Shown here piece after piece: positions 22,541 through 33,400 of a stretch of 64,000 nt of DNA. Source of the stretch: Apodemus sylvaticus (Eukaryota > Chordata > Mammalia > Rodentia > Muridae); contig NC_067487.1 of NCBI RefSeq assembly GCF_947179515.1, positions 46,512,514 to 46,576,513 on the forward strand, given 5' to 3'. Both the position numbers and the translations under genes were made by a program. The notes below the pieces were generated by a model that was given only the letters and a program-made list of their open reading frames with translations, was not told the DNA's origin and searched no databases. Every line of letters begins with the position of its first letter. The first letter of the stretch is position 1.

Positions 22541-24141
22541 TAAGATTGGTCCATTTTTAATACTGCTAATTCTTAATTTCTACAGTTTATACAAATGTGA
22601 TTCAAATTTCTAAGAACAAAGGATATGTTCTCTAAATGACTGTCCTTTAGGTATTTGAAATAATTTTATATTTTGTGCACATCAAATTGTAAAGATTTGT
22701 TCTTGATGTCCTCAATTTCTACCTCTACCACGTAATGGTGTTAATCCTAGAGGACTTAGTTATTACAGATAAATGATATTCATATTTCTAATTTAGAAGA
22801 TTAAAAAATATGTACATGTGACTAATGATTCATTTTTAGGCTGTCTAGTTGCAACTGCTCTAACAGAAAAAGCAACTATATTTTATATAATTACATAGTT
22901 ATTGCCTATGTTATGGGTTATACTTTGTGTTCCAACTTAAATTAATAAAACAATATCTTCTTGGAAGAAAGAAGAGAGGGGAAATCGTGTCCCTGTACAT
23001 ATAATTTAAATTATGCTTACATGTTTTTAAGAAAATTTTAAAATTTTAAAATTTAGATGCCAAGAAACTCCTTGCTAAATGTATATGACATCTTGTAATT
23101 AGACATATTGATGTCTAGGTGAAATGAAGGAATTCACTTACTAACATATGCCATGATCCTGATTTAATATTGGGGGAGAAGGCATGTCCTCTGTTTTTTC
23201 CACAGAATGCTGCAGAAGATATGCTGACTGTGCTTGCTGAATGCCCAGACCATGGTAACATAAGAGCTATATTGGATATATGTTCTTGACTTACCTCAAT
23301 TGTTAAATGTCCCAGGTTAGATAAATTGCCTAGCTTCAAGCTTTTAGACTTTGTGGGACAGAACATGGAGACTGTTATGCTAGCTTAGGAAAAATTAATT
23401 AAGAAGAGTTAAAATGACTCTTCTCCTTATTGTGTTCAGCTGACTTAACCATAGACTAGTCTAGAAATAATTCCAATATTGAAGATTCCAATTTTGAGGA
23501 TGGCTAACAATCTTCAGCCAGCTGTGTTAATTTAACATATAGTCTCCACTTTTCCTGAGAAGTAACAGCTTAATTCTTGATTCACAAGGCTACCTCTCCC
23601 ACCTCAGAGGCCAAGCCTTGGGTCCTTAAAGTTGTTAATTTACAACTGAATTGGATACTTCTGGGACAAGTTAATCCTATTCCACCTTTAACTCTTGACC
23701 TTGTCTGTTAAGCAGACTGGCTGTCTCCACCCAGGCTCACCTGGATGGAGAGATTACATGTCTGTTAAAGACACTTGCAGACCCCCCTGGCTTCAAAACT
23801 TACACAAGTGGATCTCCAAAGAGGGAGCCACATAGAACTCAGATCTATGTGTGTTTGTTTTTGAACAAACATGGGTACCAGCGAGACGTGCGAGGCAAAG
23901 CACTGCATGGGGAGGTGAATTTCTGCTTCTGAGTCCCCAGGAAGTACACCTAATTGCATAGGGGTTAACGTCGAGAGGCTGTCCTTAAAATAATAAGGGA
24001 GCCTATTACCCCTCCTCTGAAAAAGACGTTATACAATATTTAAGAGGAATTACGGTCAATGCTTCCCCTCCTGGTTAAGGCCCGCCTTCTTATGAAGGAT
24101 ATTTATCCACTTGTTTTCTACCTCCTCGTGTTCAAATTAAT
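22541..24141 (+). other. 3' interior of the LTR element, no intact frame
   Basis: Stops close all frames beyond about 83 codons. A second purine run (22963-22984) resembles an internal polypurine tract but is not followed by an LTR. The last 450 bases (from about 23700) are richer in C and G than the preceding 3 kb and may be the conserved 3' end of the family. Confidence 0.5.
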
Positions 24142-24157
24142 AAAAAAAGGGAGGACA
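24142..24157 (+). promoter_or_regulatory. Polypurine tract at the 3' LTR
   Basis: AAAAAAAGGGAGGA followed by CA abuts the TG of the 3' LTR, in the position used to prime plus-strand DNA synthesis. Confidence 0.85.
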
Positions 24158-24574
24158 TGTACAGAGCCATATTGGGGCAGTCTTGCACTTGGTCAGAGTT
24201 TGACTTTGGTCAAGGTTAACTTCTCCCAGTTAGCCAGGATCCTGCTCCACCTAGGGTGGAGTGCACGTAGTAAAGGTTAAGTTCATTGTTCTTCCTGGTA
24301 TAGGGATTCCTGAATTAAACAGGTGACCCACCCAGCTGCCGGAGCAGTCAAGACGAAGACCTCCAAGAGAAGCTAGACAACTTCCACCGGAACTCAGCCT
24401 GGAGTCTGGGGGGAAGGGTTTGCCCGAACTGTTAAAAGGTCCGGCGCCATTAAAGTTTACGGCTTTGATCAGTGAACATTGACTTAGCCGTACTTTCTTT
24501 TCGCCGCTCTTCCCTATGACCCCAAAATTCTCTCAACAGGTAACCCAGTTTACATGTAGCTGCTGGCGGCTACA
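24158..24574 (+). repeat. 3' LTR of the retrotransposon
   Basis: The same 417 bp as the 5' LTR, with no mismatch found by direct reading. Its ATTAAA signal provides the expected 3' end of element transcripts. Identity across the LTR pair is the main evidence for recent mobilisation. Confidence 0.93.
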
Positions 24575-24579
24575 AAAAC
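24575..24579. repeat. Right target-site duplication (AAAAC)
   Basis: An exact copy of 19480-19484 directly after the terminal CA of the 3' LTR. It shows that the whole 5.09 kb arrived as one integration and has not recombined to a solo LTR. Confidence 0.88.
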
Positions 24580-26088
24580 ACTACAGAGATCAAATTTAAT
24601 ATTCAACAAATTTCTACATCTAAGTCCAAACTTGTGCCTCTGTTTATAGAATATCAAGTAAGATGTGCTGTCTGCCCTTAGTACCTTAGGAAGAGCAGCC
24701 AGGTGAGGCAGGCATGGGAACAAAACAGTTGATAGGTGCTGATGGGAGGACTATGGAGCCAAGTGGGGGAGGAGGGAGGAGGGAAGAGGGAAGAGGAAAG
24801 AGGGAGGATTCAGTGTTGTCTATGGGAAAAGGAGACCCATAGACAACCTCTAGAGCTCTGCAGAGTTACCAGTACTTAACTACAGTCACCTGCTCTCACC
24901 CTCCCTGTTCTCAAGGCACATACACATAAACTCCTTTATAGACCCCATCATCTTTTACATTTTTAACTCTTAAGACCTAAAAAGGCCTACACGTGCCTTG
25001 AATTTGGCTTTCGCCAAATCTGAGCTGAACTGAGGTGAAGTTCCTGATCACCAACATTTTTCCTACTTAAGAAACCCTAGTGAACAATTTCCTCACCCAC
25101 CATCAGCTGAGCCAGGAACTGAGTCACCGCTGGCCTCTCTTTCCTTCTTCGTCCCAAGCCAAGTGGTGACCGAGTCCTGCCAATTCCCTCAAATGTTTGC
25201 TCTCCCCATTCTCAGCTCTCTGTTTTTCCTGTCAGTGCTTCACTTAAGGCCTTCAAGTGCATCCTCCTCCTCCTCCTCATCATCATCATCCAGGGGCTCC
25301 TCAAGGTTGTCATGCCCCCAACCAAGGCTAGCCTCATCCTTCTCAAATGGACATCTGAGCGTGTTGTTTCCTTGCTCACAAGACTCTGAAATCTCTGTAC
25401 ACTACAGATGAAGCTAAAATTTCTGAATTCGGTGTGAAAAGGTTTGCCCAGACTCAGCATTTCCCTTAATATTTGCCACCTGGCATGCCACAGAACACAG
25501 AGAGCCGTGCAGAAACATGGTCCTAAGAGGCCCTGCCCTGATGCACACTCCCGAGGTCACATAACTCGGCTTCCTCTTTCTCCCTCTACCCTAGTCTCTT
25601 GTCCCTACCTACATGCCTGCCTTACCGATCGGCTTCAAATCCAATGGGGAAAACTTTACCACGCATCCCACCGCTGCACAGCACACGGTGCTGATAAGCC
25701 TTGCCTTGCTTCTTCTGTTGGGTACTTCTACCTCAACTGCCCTTTTCTTCACCTATAACCATTTTGCCATCATTGTAGTGGACACACACTCTTCTTTTCT
25801 GTCTCACTATCAGAAGGGTAAAGAGGAAATACTGGGGAGGGGTGGGAGTGGGACTCTCAACTTTGCTCATGGTGCCCTTTTGGGGTAGGTAAGTCCTCGC
25901 TGTGGGAACTGCCTTGTGAGCCACAGATCACATCCTGGCATCAGGAGCCTATAACTACTGTATAAGCCAGAAGCACCCTCACCCAGCTATGGCAGGCAAA
26001 ATGTCTTCACACTGCCAGGTATTGCGCCTCTGCGTGGGGGACCAATACTCCCTGATTTAAAAAATAAACAAAATGGCAACACTATTTA
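24580..26088. other. Right flank of the LTR element, unique to old-repeat DNA
   Basis: A GGGA/GGAAGA purine-rich patch lies at 24765-24805. The interval 25150-25640 has phrases like those in the ancient repeat at 46140 and may be a relative of it. Otherwise unassigned. Confidence 0.4.
25261..25291 (+). repeat. (TCC)n(TCA)n microsatellite
   Basis: Six TCC units then four TCA units. Confidence 0.93.
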
Positions 26089-26285
26089 GAGCAGGAAAGA
26101 GGGCTTAGCAGTTAATAACACTAACTGTTCTTCCAAAAGACCTGGGTTCAATTCCCAGAATCCACATGACTGCTACCAAATACCTGTAACTCCAGTCCCA
26201 GGAGATCTGTGCCCTCTTCTGGCACAGGCATACACTCAGGTAAAATATGGCATGTGAAATAAAAATAAATACAACTCAAAAACCA
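26089..26285 (+). mobile_element. B3/B2-family SINE, diverged
   Basis: 'tgggttcaattcccagaatc' (B box), 'gtgccctcttctggcacagg' and an A-rich AATAAAT tail identify it. It is the repeat closest to the 36-bp minisatellite and the Arl15 exon. Confidence 0.75.
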
Positions 26286-26405
26286 TTTTTAAAACCCCTG
26301 TATTTTTGACTCACCTTTTCAAGTCATAAACCGCGGTAAAGGGTAAAGGACCTATAGTGCTCAAACCATCTATCGTTACAAGACAACCAGTGAGGTGAGG
26401 AAGGG

Positions 26406-26500
26406 CAGTGCACATCACTAGTGCTATGACCATGTGCACATCAGTGCACATCACTAGTGCTATGACCATGTGCACATCAGTGCACATCACTAGTGCTATG
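26406..26500. repeat. Perfect 36-bp minisatellite, 2.6 copies
   Basis: A 36-bp unit starting CAGTGCACATCACTAGTGCT repeats at 26406, 26442 and 26478. The two full copies are identical and the third (23 bp) is exact until it ends. The units abut with no spacers. The array lies about 350 bp downstream of the Arl15 exon in the intron. Confidence 0.92.
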
Positions 26501-26844
26501 GAGCAAGCCCATGACCAGCCAATGTCAGCTGGATTGCAAGGGGAACAGCGCTCAGTGGAGCTTCAGGCTAGAACTCCCCAGACTCCAGGGTTAGGTTTTA
26601 TAAGTACTTTTATGAGCTAGGTTTATTCTGTGTCACTGGCAAGAACAGAAATGGCGATGCACGGCCCAGCTACTGCATGCTAGTATTTGTTCCAGAAGAG
26701 GAGACAGAGTATTTAAAGTTGAAATAGGCATGCTACTGAAGCACGAGGTGACGGACTGAATGGGCAGTCGAGGCCACATAAGCAGCACAGGTTGAAACTG
26801 GCCACCGCGGGGACGAGGAGGAGACAGAGACAGCCGCTCGATAC

Positions 26845-26853
26845 AACACCCAC
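26845..26853 (-). other. Arl15: 5' splice donor of the Arl15 exon
   Basis: The exon ends ACCACAG and is followed by GTGGGTGTT on the minus strand, giving CAG|GTGGGT. This is a good donor although position +3 is G rather than A. If the donor were ignored the frame would run on to a stop near 26633, which is intron read-through. Confidence 0.9.
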
Positions 26854-26998
26854 CTGTGGTCGACACAACGTTCTCCGGACTTTCGCTGCAGAGCTTGGAC
26901 AACAGACTGGTCTTCCCAGAGCCTGTGAGACCTATGCAAACCAAGTCATATTCAGGGCGCGCAGGTGCTGGTCCCTTGCAGCAAAGTGCTCGAAAACA
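26854..26998 (-). CDS. Arl15: Arl15 internal coding exon (P-loop exon)
   Basis: Read on the minus strand, this 145-bp exon encodes 48 codons plus one base, starting CFRALCCKGPAPARPEYDLV and ending VVSTT plus the first base of a Gly codon. It matches ARL15, an Arf-like small GTPase, at about residues 17-65 of the roughly 204-residue protein. The nucleotide-binding P-loop GLTGSGKT is intact and the exon stops at switch I. The adjacent cysteines in RALCCKG correspond to those reported as palmitoylated, in place of the N-terminal myristoylation of classical Arfs. ARL15 is known to bind CNNM magnesium transporters and to act at Golgi and endomembranes. The exon is flanked by AG and GT and begins at a codon boundary (phase 0, ends phase 1), so it is a spliced exon and not a retrocopy. 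I recall proline where this copy has alanine in the human PPPARPEYD segment, a conservative species difference. The start codon exon and the remaining GTPase exons are outside the window. Confidence 0.95.
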
Positions 26999-27026
26999 CT
27001 GCCAAGAGAAAGAGATGGAGGCAAAC
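26999..27026 (-). other. Arl15: 3' splice acceptor of the Arl15 exon
   Basis: Reading down the minus strand, a pyrimidine-rich run (TTTGCCTCCATCTCTTTC...) ends in TTGGCAG directly before the exon codon TGT. The AG occupies 27000-26999. The tract is interrupted by few purines, a normal mammalian acceptor. A possible branch region (CACTGAG) lies just upstream. Confidence 0.9.
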
Positions 27027-28319
27027 CTCAGTGAAAGATGGAAACAACGGTGCAAATGTAAAGAGAGTAACTAAGTACCCCCATCAAATTTAAGCAGGAA
27101 TGTGAGAGCTTCAGGTGGAGACACCTGGGCCATATCACTCTGTCAAAGTAAGAAACGTTCCTGAGAGTGTTACGCAACAGCCACGAGACCTGTCTATGAC
27201 GCCTCGATGTGACAGGATCAACAGGCATGGGGTTCTAAGAGCATCCCACTAGTGCACATCCTTTGAACCTACCCATGAGGAAGCTACGGAAAGCTAATCT
27301 CAGAAGCATCCTGTACAATACCTAGTCTGTTTCCTGAAACACCACTGTCTCAAAAGTCGGAGGCTAAGGAGCCCACTCCTCATGAAGAATCAGAAGACAT
27401 AATATGAACTGAGATGCATCTTAGATTAGATCCTGAACTGGGAGGAAGAAAGCACCATAAATGACAGTATTGGGACAATAGTGAGGACTGAATATAGACT
27501 GCGCATTAGATAACAGTGTTGCATAAGGTTAAATTTCCTGAATTAAATAACTGTGCTGTCATTATGTAAGAAAAAAGTCGTTGTTCTGAGAAAACACATG
27601 CTGAAGTACTTGCAGGTGAAGGGTCTTGAAATCTGCAATTATCTGGCTCAGAGAAAGTCTCAAGTCTCTTCTTCCCTCCACCTCCATCTGGTGGGGCGTG
27701 TGAGAAAGCGAACATGGAAAAGCCCTAACCAGTGATGCTGAGTGAAGGACCTGGTCAAGGTCTGGGCTGGGCACTGAAGCCAGGGCACACAAGGAATGAT
27801 GTGCCTCTGAGCTTGTTTCAATGTTACTTCAAAAGAAGAATCTTAAATCACAAAAGAATCCATGCCCTCTTGGCTGTTGCTAACTTGGGTTTGAGGTTAA
27901 CTGACTTCGGGGTTTTATGAACTATAATCCAGTTTTCTGAGCCATACAAGCTTACTTGGCAAAGACAAGGGTTTGTAGTTATAGGCTGTCATTTATGAAG
28001 TGTTTGCTATTTCCATGCATCTCCAATCCAGTTAAGGTATCGACTACGCACCACTTTGCAGAATATTCAATGTTCCCAATATTCGTTCAATATGAACATT
28101 AATTCATAAGGAACTAGAAATACAAGTAAAGAGAGAGGAAAATTCCTAATTTGATTGTCTGAGCTCATAGAGAAAGAACTATAAAATGTTGTGGTGATTC
28201 CTCTCAGATAAGAGCCGAGTGCTACTTAGCTACCACACTCTCATGGTCAAGCCTGATTATTCCTCTCTCCATTTCTAACATGTGATCAAGCCTAGCCCAT
28301 GTGACCTATGAAATGTGAC
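27027..28319. other. Intron immediately upstream of the Arl15 exon
   Basis: No transposon recognised. Its lack of SINEs next to the exon is typical of constrained intron edges, but conservation cannot be tested here. Confidence 0.5.
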
Positions 28320-28502
28320 TTTCTCAACTGCCCTAAGGCTGTGCCCCTTTAATACAGTTCATGTTGTGGTGACCCCAAGCATAAAATTACTTCCATTGCT
28401 ATTTCTTAAGTATAATTTTGCTACTATAAATGCCTGTTGTGTAGGATGTCTGCTATGTGAGCCCTGTGGGAGTCCATGACCCATGGGTTGAGAACTGCTA
28501 CT
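28320..28502 (+). mobile_element. RChARR1-like hAT-Charlie element
   Basis: It has the Charlie-type ends (TTCTCAAC at the left, GGGTTGAGAACTGCT at the right) and the interior 'tttaatacagttcatgttgtggtgacccc' of the rodent Charlie-associated repeat. Confidence 0.75.
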
Positions 28503-29954
28503 CTAGAGTCCATTGGAGTCTCCCCACCTAGTCTGTGGTCACCTAGAAACCACCATTGCCCCACTGCTTCCACGGATATTTAACCTTGCGTTCTGTTCTC
28601 CACTGCACCTACTGTGACTGTTCATAAAAACAAAATCCATTCAATGCGCTTAACTTTCCTCATTCTATACGCTTAACATCTACTGACCCATGGTTGTAAA
28701 CTCTTATCGTGGTGTAGGACCGCATCCAGACAAGATGCAGTCAGTCGCAGCCAGTGTGGCCAGACTCACATCTACCACTGTTTCCAAACCGTGCTGAGCA
28801 TGTCACCTGAGATGGTGGCCTATGCTGTTTCCTCTTCCATTCCGCAGGCTTTGCCAACAGCTCTTTGATTTCAACTTGACCACCCTTTCCTGGGAACAGA
28901 CAGCTCTGATGGGAGACTGTGTCAGCAACTGATGCCAGGCTCTCATACCTTGTCGGCAAATTCATCATACTGACAATTCGTATTCCCCACCAGACTGGGG
29001 GAGCCACGTGTGTCCGATGTGGTCTCTTGTCCCCAGTGCCTGGCAGTGGACAGGGCAAAGAAGCTACCCTCAATAAGTCACAGTTGGATGGAGAATGAAT
29101 GATATTTAAGTTTTACCTTAACAGGAGAAGAAAAAATACAAGGGCTAAGAGGATGCTTGATCTCTGGGCCCCTGTGTTTCAAAGGAAAGTGTCCAAGTCA
29201 GAGAAACACTTGGCTTTTATACTTCAACACCAGAAGTTAGCCAAGTCCCTCAAAGACCTTGTACTTCAGTTTTTGAAGTACAAGATCTATTTTCTCAATA
29301 CACTAGAGGTTCTTTTTACCCCAAGTTCATTTTTTCCCTCAGTTTTTAAGAGGTTTTGCTGACTTCTGGTCGACAATTTTATGATCCATATTCTACATGG
29401 ATTTATTAAACTCTAATGATATTTCCTCTCTTCCTTTTAAGTCTGAGGGGTCCTTCCTACAGCTGCTCCCCCTACCGTGGTGTCATCGGCACTCCTCCTT
29501 GGCATTCACTTGAGTTCCACTATGCTTTCTCCTACAAGATGAATGACTAGACCATCAACAGCCTTCTCGACGCCAGCACGTCACTCTCTGGACTCACATG
29601 AGGAATGGCTCACCCTGTCCGAGACTCTTCCTCATTCCTGAGACTCCCCATGACTAGACAGATCTCTGCGCGGGCATATGCATTTCCTTGAAGGTGGCCA
29701 CTGGTTAGCAGTCGTTTACATTAACAGGGGGTCTTCTATATTCAACTCTGACAGACAGCACTAGACAGCTATGACTGGTTGCTTTGGTCTTTGTTTGAGG
29801 GAACAAAGGAAGGACTTTCTCTCTCTAGAAACCAGCCGCTGGCTCACTCAGCTCCTCTCCTGTAGTTCCTCTATACCAGTTCCTGGAGGGCAGCGGGACT
29901 GGCCCCACTATGTGAACCAAATTGCCATAAATCCTAAATACAAAATGAAGTATG
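28503..29954. other. Intronic sequence without recognised feature
   Basis: The minus-strand frame at 28741-29073 has no recognisable domain. Confidence 0.55.
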
Positions 29955-30104
29955 TGAGGCTGGCAGGGTGGCTCAGTGAGTAAAGATGCCACCAAGCCAA
30001 GGGACCTCAGTTCATTCCCATGTGGCAGAGGGGAAGGCGGAGTCCCAGGAGTTATCTATCTTCTGACTGCTATAACAATGCTGTGGCACGCATATATGCT
30101 ATAT
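29955..30104 (+). mobile_element. B4A SINE
   Basis: 'ggctggcagggtggctcagt', 'gccaccaagccaagggacct' and 'gctgtggcacgcatatatgc' follow B4A. Its 3' end runs straight into the GATA/GACA array at 30105. Confidence 0.75.
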
Positions 30105-30164
<60 letters not shown>

Positions 30165-30197
30165 GACAGACAGACAGACAGACAGACAGGCAGGCAG
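30105..30197 (+). repeat. (GATA)n(GACA)n array
   Basis: About 15 GATA units followed by about 7 GACA/GGCA units, starting at the 3' end of the B4A SINE. Confidence 0.97.
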
Positions 30198-30613
30198 ATT
30201 TTGCCCAAAGTTATGCAATTTCATCTCCATGTTCCCTTTAAAATCCAGAACACAACAACTTTATACCCAAGCCCACCCAAAATCTATGACATCTTTTGAT
30301 TCATGTCGGGAAGTCTCAGACACTGACAGAAGACAACTGAGCAGTAATAGTCTGCCCTCTTTCCTCTTCTATTCTTCCCTGGACTGTCAGCTCCATCCCA
30401 CGGCTGACTCACACAGTCTGCAATGTCACCCAGCACGACAATGCCCTGGGAACACCTCGCCACTGTCCCCGAATCCCCAGTTCTGTAGTCCCAAATACTC
30501 TGATGGGACCCAAACTAAACCTGAATGAAAGAAAAAGACTCGTTCCCTCTTCCAAACTCAGACCAGGGAAACGCAGCTCTGTGGAAGAGAAATGCTGGAC
30601 TAGTAGTTGTTAC

Positions 30614-30628
30614 AAAGAAAAAAAAAAA

Positions 30629-30676
<48 letters not shown>

Positions 30677-30750
30677 AAAGAAAAGAAAAGAAAAGAAAAG
30701 AAAAGAAAAGAAAAGAAAAGAAAAGAAAAGAAAAGAAAAGAAAAAGAAAA
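30614..30750 (+). repeat. 137-bp pure purine tract (A-run, AAAG, AAAAG)
   Basis: Every base is A or G. A short A run is followed by a GAAA block and then a GAAAA block. It can form intramolecular triplex and produces spurious Lys/Glu/Arg frames on both strands. Confidence 0.97.
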
Positions 30751-31849
30751 TATTTAAAACATAGTTCAGAAACCCAGAAATACATATGTATTGGAAACAA
30801 ATGCCACAGTTTCGGTTAACAGAGAGAAAGTGTTATATTTTGAGCCCACACCATAGAACTTTTAAGTACGTGCCATTTCAAAGCTGGGAGGAACGTCCGT
30901 GCTTTTTAAGTTGGCTCCCAAAATTGTACAGAGTTTTCATTTGTTTCTTGTTTTAAAACCTAATGAAGCTTTGGATCTTATAGTCAATTTACTGAAAATT
31001 ACTCACTTTGGCCTCTAGACTATACTGTACCAAAGGTCAGTGCGTTTGTCTCCGACAGCAGCTCCCCCATTGTTAGGAGTAAGCCCCTTTCACGGCTGTA
31101 CAATGCGAGACACAATGCTGTCGGCAGTCCTGACAGCGAGCGGCAAACCCGGGCTTCATTCCCAGGCCAGACACTGCGGCATTGTGCGACTCTGCTCCAG
31201 CCCCATAAACCTCTCCGTGCTTTGGCTTGCCCGTGATTAACCAGTAACATTTAACACTATCTGCCACTTCCTTTCTTCAGGAGGATGTTAGGAGGCATGA
31301 GTTCAATGCTTTACACTCCTAAGAAAGGCGCCAGACTGGACAAATAAGCGGTCTCGGGGATGCTCATTTTCCTAAGGTATCTTGGCTGCTAGCTAGCTTC
31401 CCTGGGTGAGAGCCTGGCAGCCCCCCACACAGCCCAGCATGGAGCCCCTTCTATCAACCCAGAGAGGCCACTCATTCCCAACCCACCCTAGCTCTCAACC
31501 CAGGTTCTGTTTAAAAAAAAAAAACAAAAACAAAAACCACCAGGGCCCTGTGCAGCAGGAACCAAAGAACAGAGCAGTCTGAATTTTAATCCTTCTCGGG
31601 GTACCACCATCACGATCTCCCTTGCCTAGACTATTTCAGCCTTTTTCCACAGGTCAGTTATTACTTGTTCCTCTTTGAAAAGAGGAAAGAGGTCATGTGT
31701 ATTGAGGATAAATTATTTTAGAACAAATAAAACTTTAAGGGTAAAAGCGGGGCTTTGGATAAGAGTCTGGTAGCCAGCCCTATAGCAAGATACTCAGGGT
31801 CTGAAATTTTGCCCATTTTTTGTTGGGAACAGGCTCAGACAGTTGGCAG

Positions 31850-31910
31850 ATGCAGCCATGCAGTGAACACAGTAGGTACTTGTTGAATATCTGCATAATG
31901 AACCGGCACT
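31850..31910 (+). repeat. L2/MIR 3'-end relic
   Basis: 'cacagtaggtacttgttgaa' and 'tatctgcataatgaacc' match the 3' end of L2/MIR. Confidence 0.4.
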
Positions 31911-32630
31911 GCAAAGTACTCATTTGGCATGTAGCTATGGACTTCATCAGCCCTTAAAGACTCCAGCTTCCTCCAAACCACATAGTAGTCCTTCAAACAG
32001 GGAAGCAATTGGCCTCCTTACTGCTATGACCTTGGTCTTCCTCTGTCTACTGGCCAAGACCCTGTTTACTGTTGAGAGGGCACTTCTCCAGCCTCTTCCC
32101 CCATTACTTAGTGTTGTGTACCCTGCCCGTGCTGCAGGTAAGACTTCCACCCACATGTGTTTTTTATCTCCGATTGAATTTACCAGCCGATAGAAATATG
32201 CACTCAGACCTAAGGATATATCCATTTTTTGGTTTCATTGGTGGTTCTAAAAGTTAAACTTTTATAGATTCTGAGGGTGGCCAGGCATCTAAACAGCCAG
32301 AGAATTGTCCGGGCACCACATATTTCTGGACGAGAGGCTTGCTGAAAAGCCCTGCTCTGGCATCAGCCCCTGCACTGCCAGGATTCCCTACCATCCTGTG
32401 GCATGAAATTCCCAGCCTTGTGGGACATGGCATGGGTTTCAATCAATGCTCTGTTTTACGCCATGAATACAAGATTTTATTCTGAGCACGATTCCAATTC
32501 GGTTGACGCTCTATAGTTGCTGGAAAGTTTTCCTCAGTCGGCGTCAGGTCTTCCCCCAGACACCCAGACGACACCCAGACAGTGCCCAAGCCACAGTTTC
32601 TTCCTTATTTAAATATGAGCCTCACCAGAC

Positions 32631-32695
32631 CAAAAACAAAAAAAACAAAAAAACAAAAAAACAAAAAAACAAAAAACAAAACAAAACAAAAAAAA
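32631..32695 (+). repeat. (CAAAA)n A-rich repeat
   Basis: CAAAAA/CAAAAAA units with variable A number, probably an eroded SINE tail. Confidence 0.95.
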
Positions 32696-33284
32696 CCCTG
32701 GTGGCTTCTGTATCAGATAGCTATGCATTTTCTTTCTTTGTTAATACAAGGGCAGAGCTTGTTTGATTCCTGAGACATCACTGAGTCAAGGCTGTACCTT
32801 AAGAGAAAAATCACCTCTCTCCCTCGACATCTGTCTCTCACAGAGCCTGGTCTCAAAAATGAGAAAGAGGCAGGTGGGCATTATTTACATTATTTCTTTT
32901 TAAAAATTAAACATTTTATATGTATGCATGGTACATGCCTGCTGCCCATGGAGGGAGATTTGATTTCTAGAATTGTTGTCTTTGTTGTTGGGGTTTTTGT
33001 TTGTCCCCCCCCCCCCTTCTTTTTATGAAGTTATTGAAATGGAACTCCAGGCTTCACGAGCGCTCACAATAATCAAATATGAGTCTGTCTTTTGAAAATG
33101 TAACGCAATACAAAATACAAATCAATTCCAAATGTGTGGAAGGACATGTCTCAACGGCTTTAGTTCTGCAGAACAGAGACATCAGTCAGGACCATGATGA
33201 CTGGGCGCCCACAGACATCGAAAAGGAGGAAAAGGGAGGCAGCGAACCCTGGTGAGCACGAAGTGCAAGTAATTGTGGAGTGTT

Positions 33285-33400
33285 AATTCAATAGTTCTGA
33301 TTTCAGGACCAGAAAACTGAGGTTCAAAGAGGTGAAGTAGCTTGCCTGCCAGGGACAGGATCCAGATCCCAGCAGTCTAGCTCCAGAACTGCTTCTGGAG
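33285..33400. repeat. MIR-like SINE relic
   Basis: 'gaaaactgaggttcaaagag' and 'gtgaagtagcttgcctgcc' match a MIR 3' part. Confidence 0.5.

Larger units (their letters stand above)
19485..24574 (+). mobile_element. Full-length non-autonomous LTR retrotransposon with identical LTRs
   Basis: A complete 5.09-kb element has LTRs of 417 bp at both ends starting TGTACAGAG and ending GGCTACA. A 5-bp target duplication AAAAC, a primer site 3 bases after the 5' LTR, and a purine tract abutting the 3' LTR complete the structure. By eye the two LTRs show no difference, which implies a very recent insertion. The 4.25-kb interior has no open frame longer than about 90 codons, is AT-rich, and carries tandem repeats and a decayed RNase H-like segment. 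It must therefore have been copied by proteins from another element. The lysine-type primer site is usual for class II (beta-like) mouse elements, while a 5-bp duplication is less typical for that class, so I do not assign a family name. Its orientation is opposite to Arl15, the orientation usually tolerated in introns. Confidence 0.93.
1..26853 (-). other. Arl15: Arl15 intron downstream of the P-loop exon (partial)
   Basis: No sequence matching the next ARL15 segment (switch II and the rest of the G domain) was recognised on the minus strand here, so I infer one continuous intron running off the left edge. Large introns are a known property of this gene. The full-length LTR element at 19485-24574 lies inside this intron in the opposite orientation. 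Confidence 0.75.

Noticed and set aside
26406..26500. Possible CRISPR-like array
   Set aside because: The 36-bp copies touch each other with no spacers, and the genome is mammalian; it is a minisatellite.
26633..27055. 140-codon minus-strand frame taken as a single gene
   Set aside because: Only the middle 48 codons match ARL15. Both ends cross splice sites, so the rest is intron read-through.
30503..30819. Lys/Arg/Glu-rich frames on both strands
   Set aside because: They are translations of the purine microsatellite.
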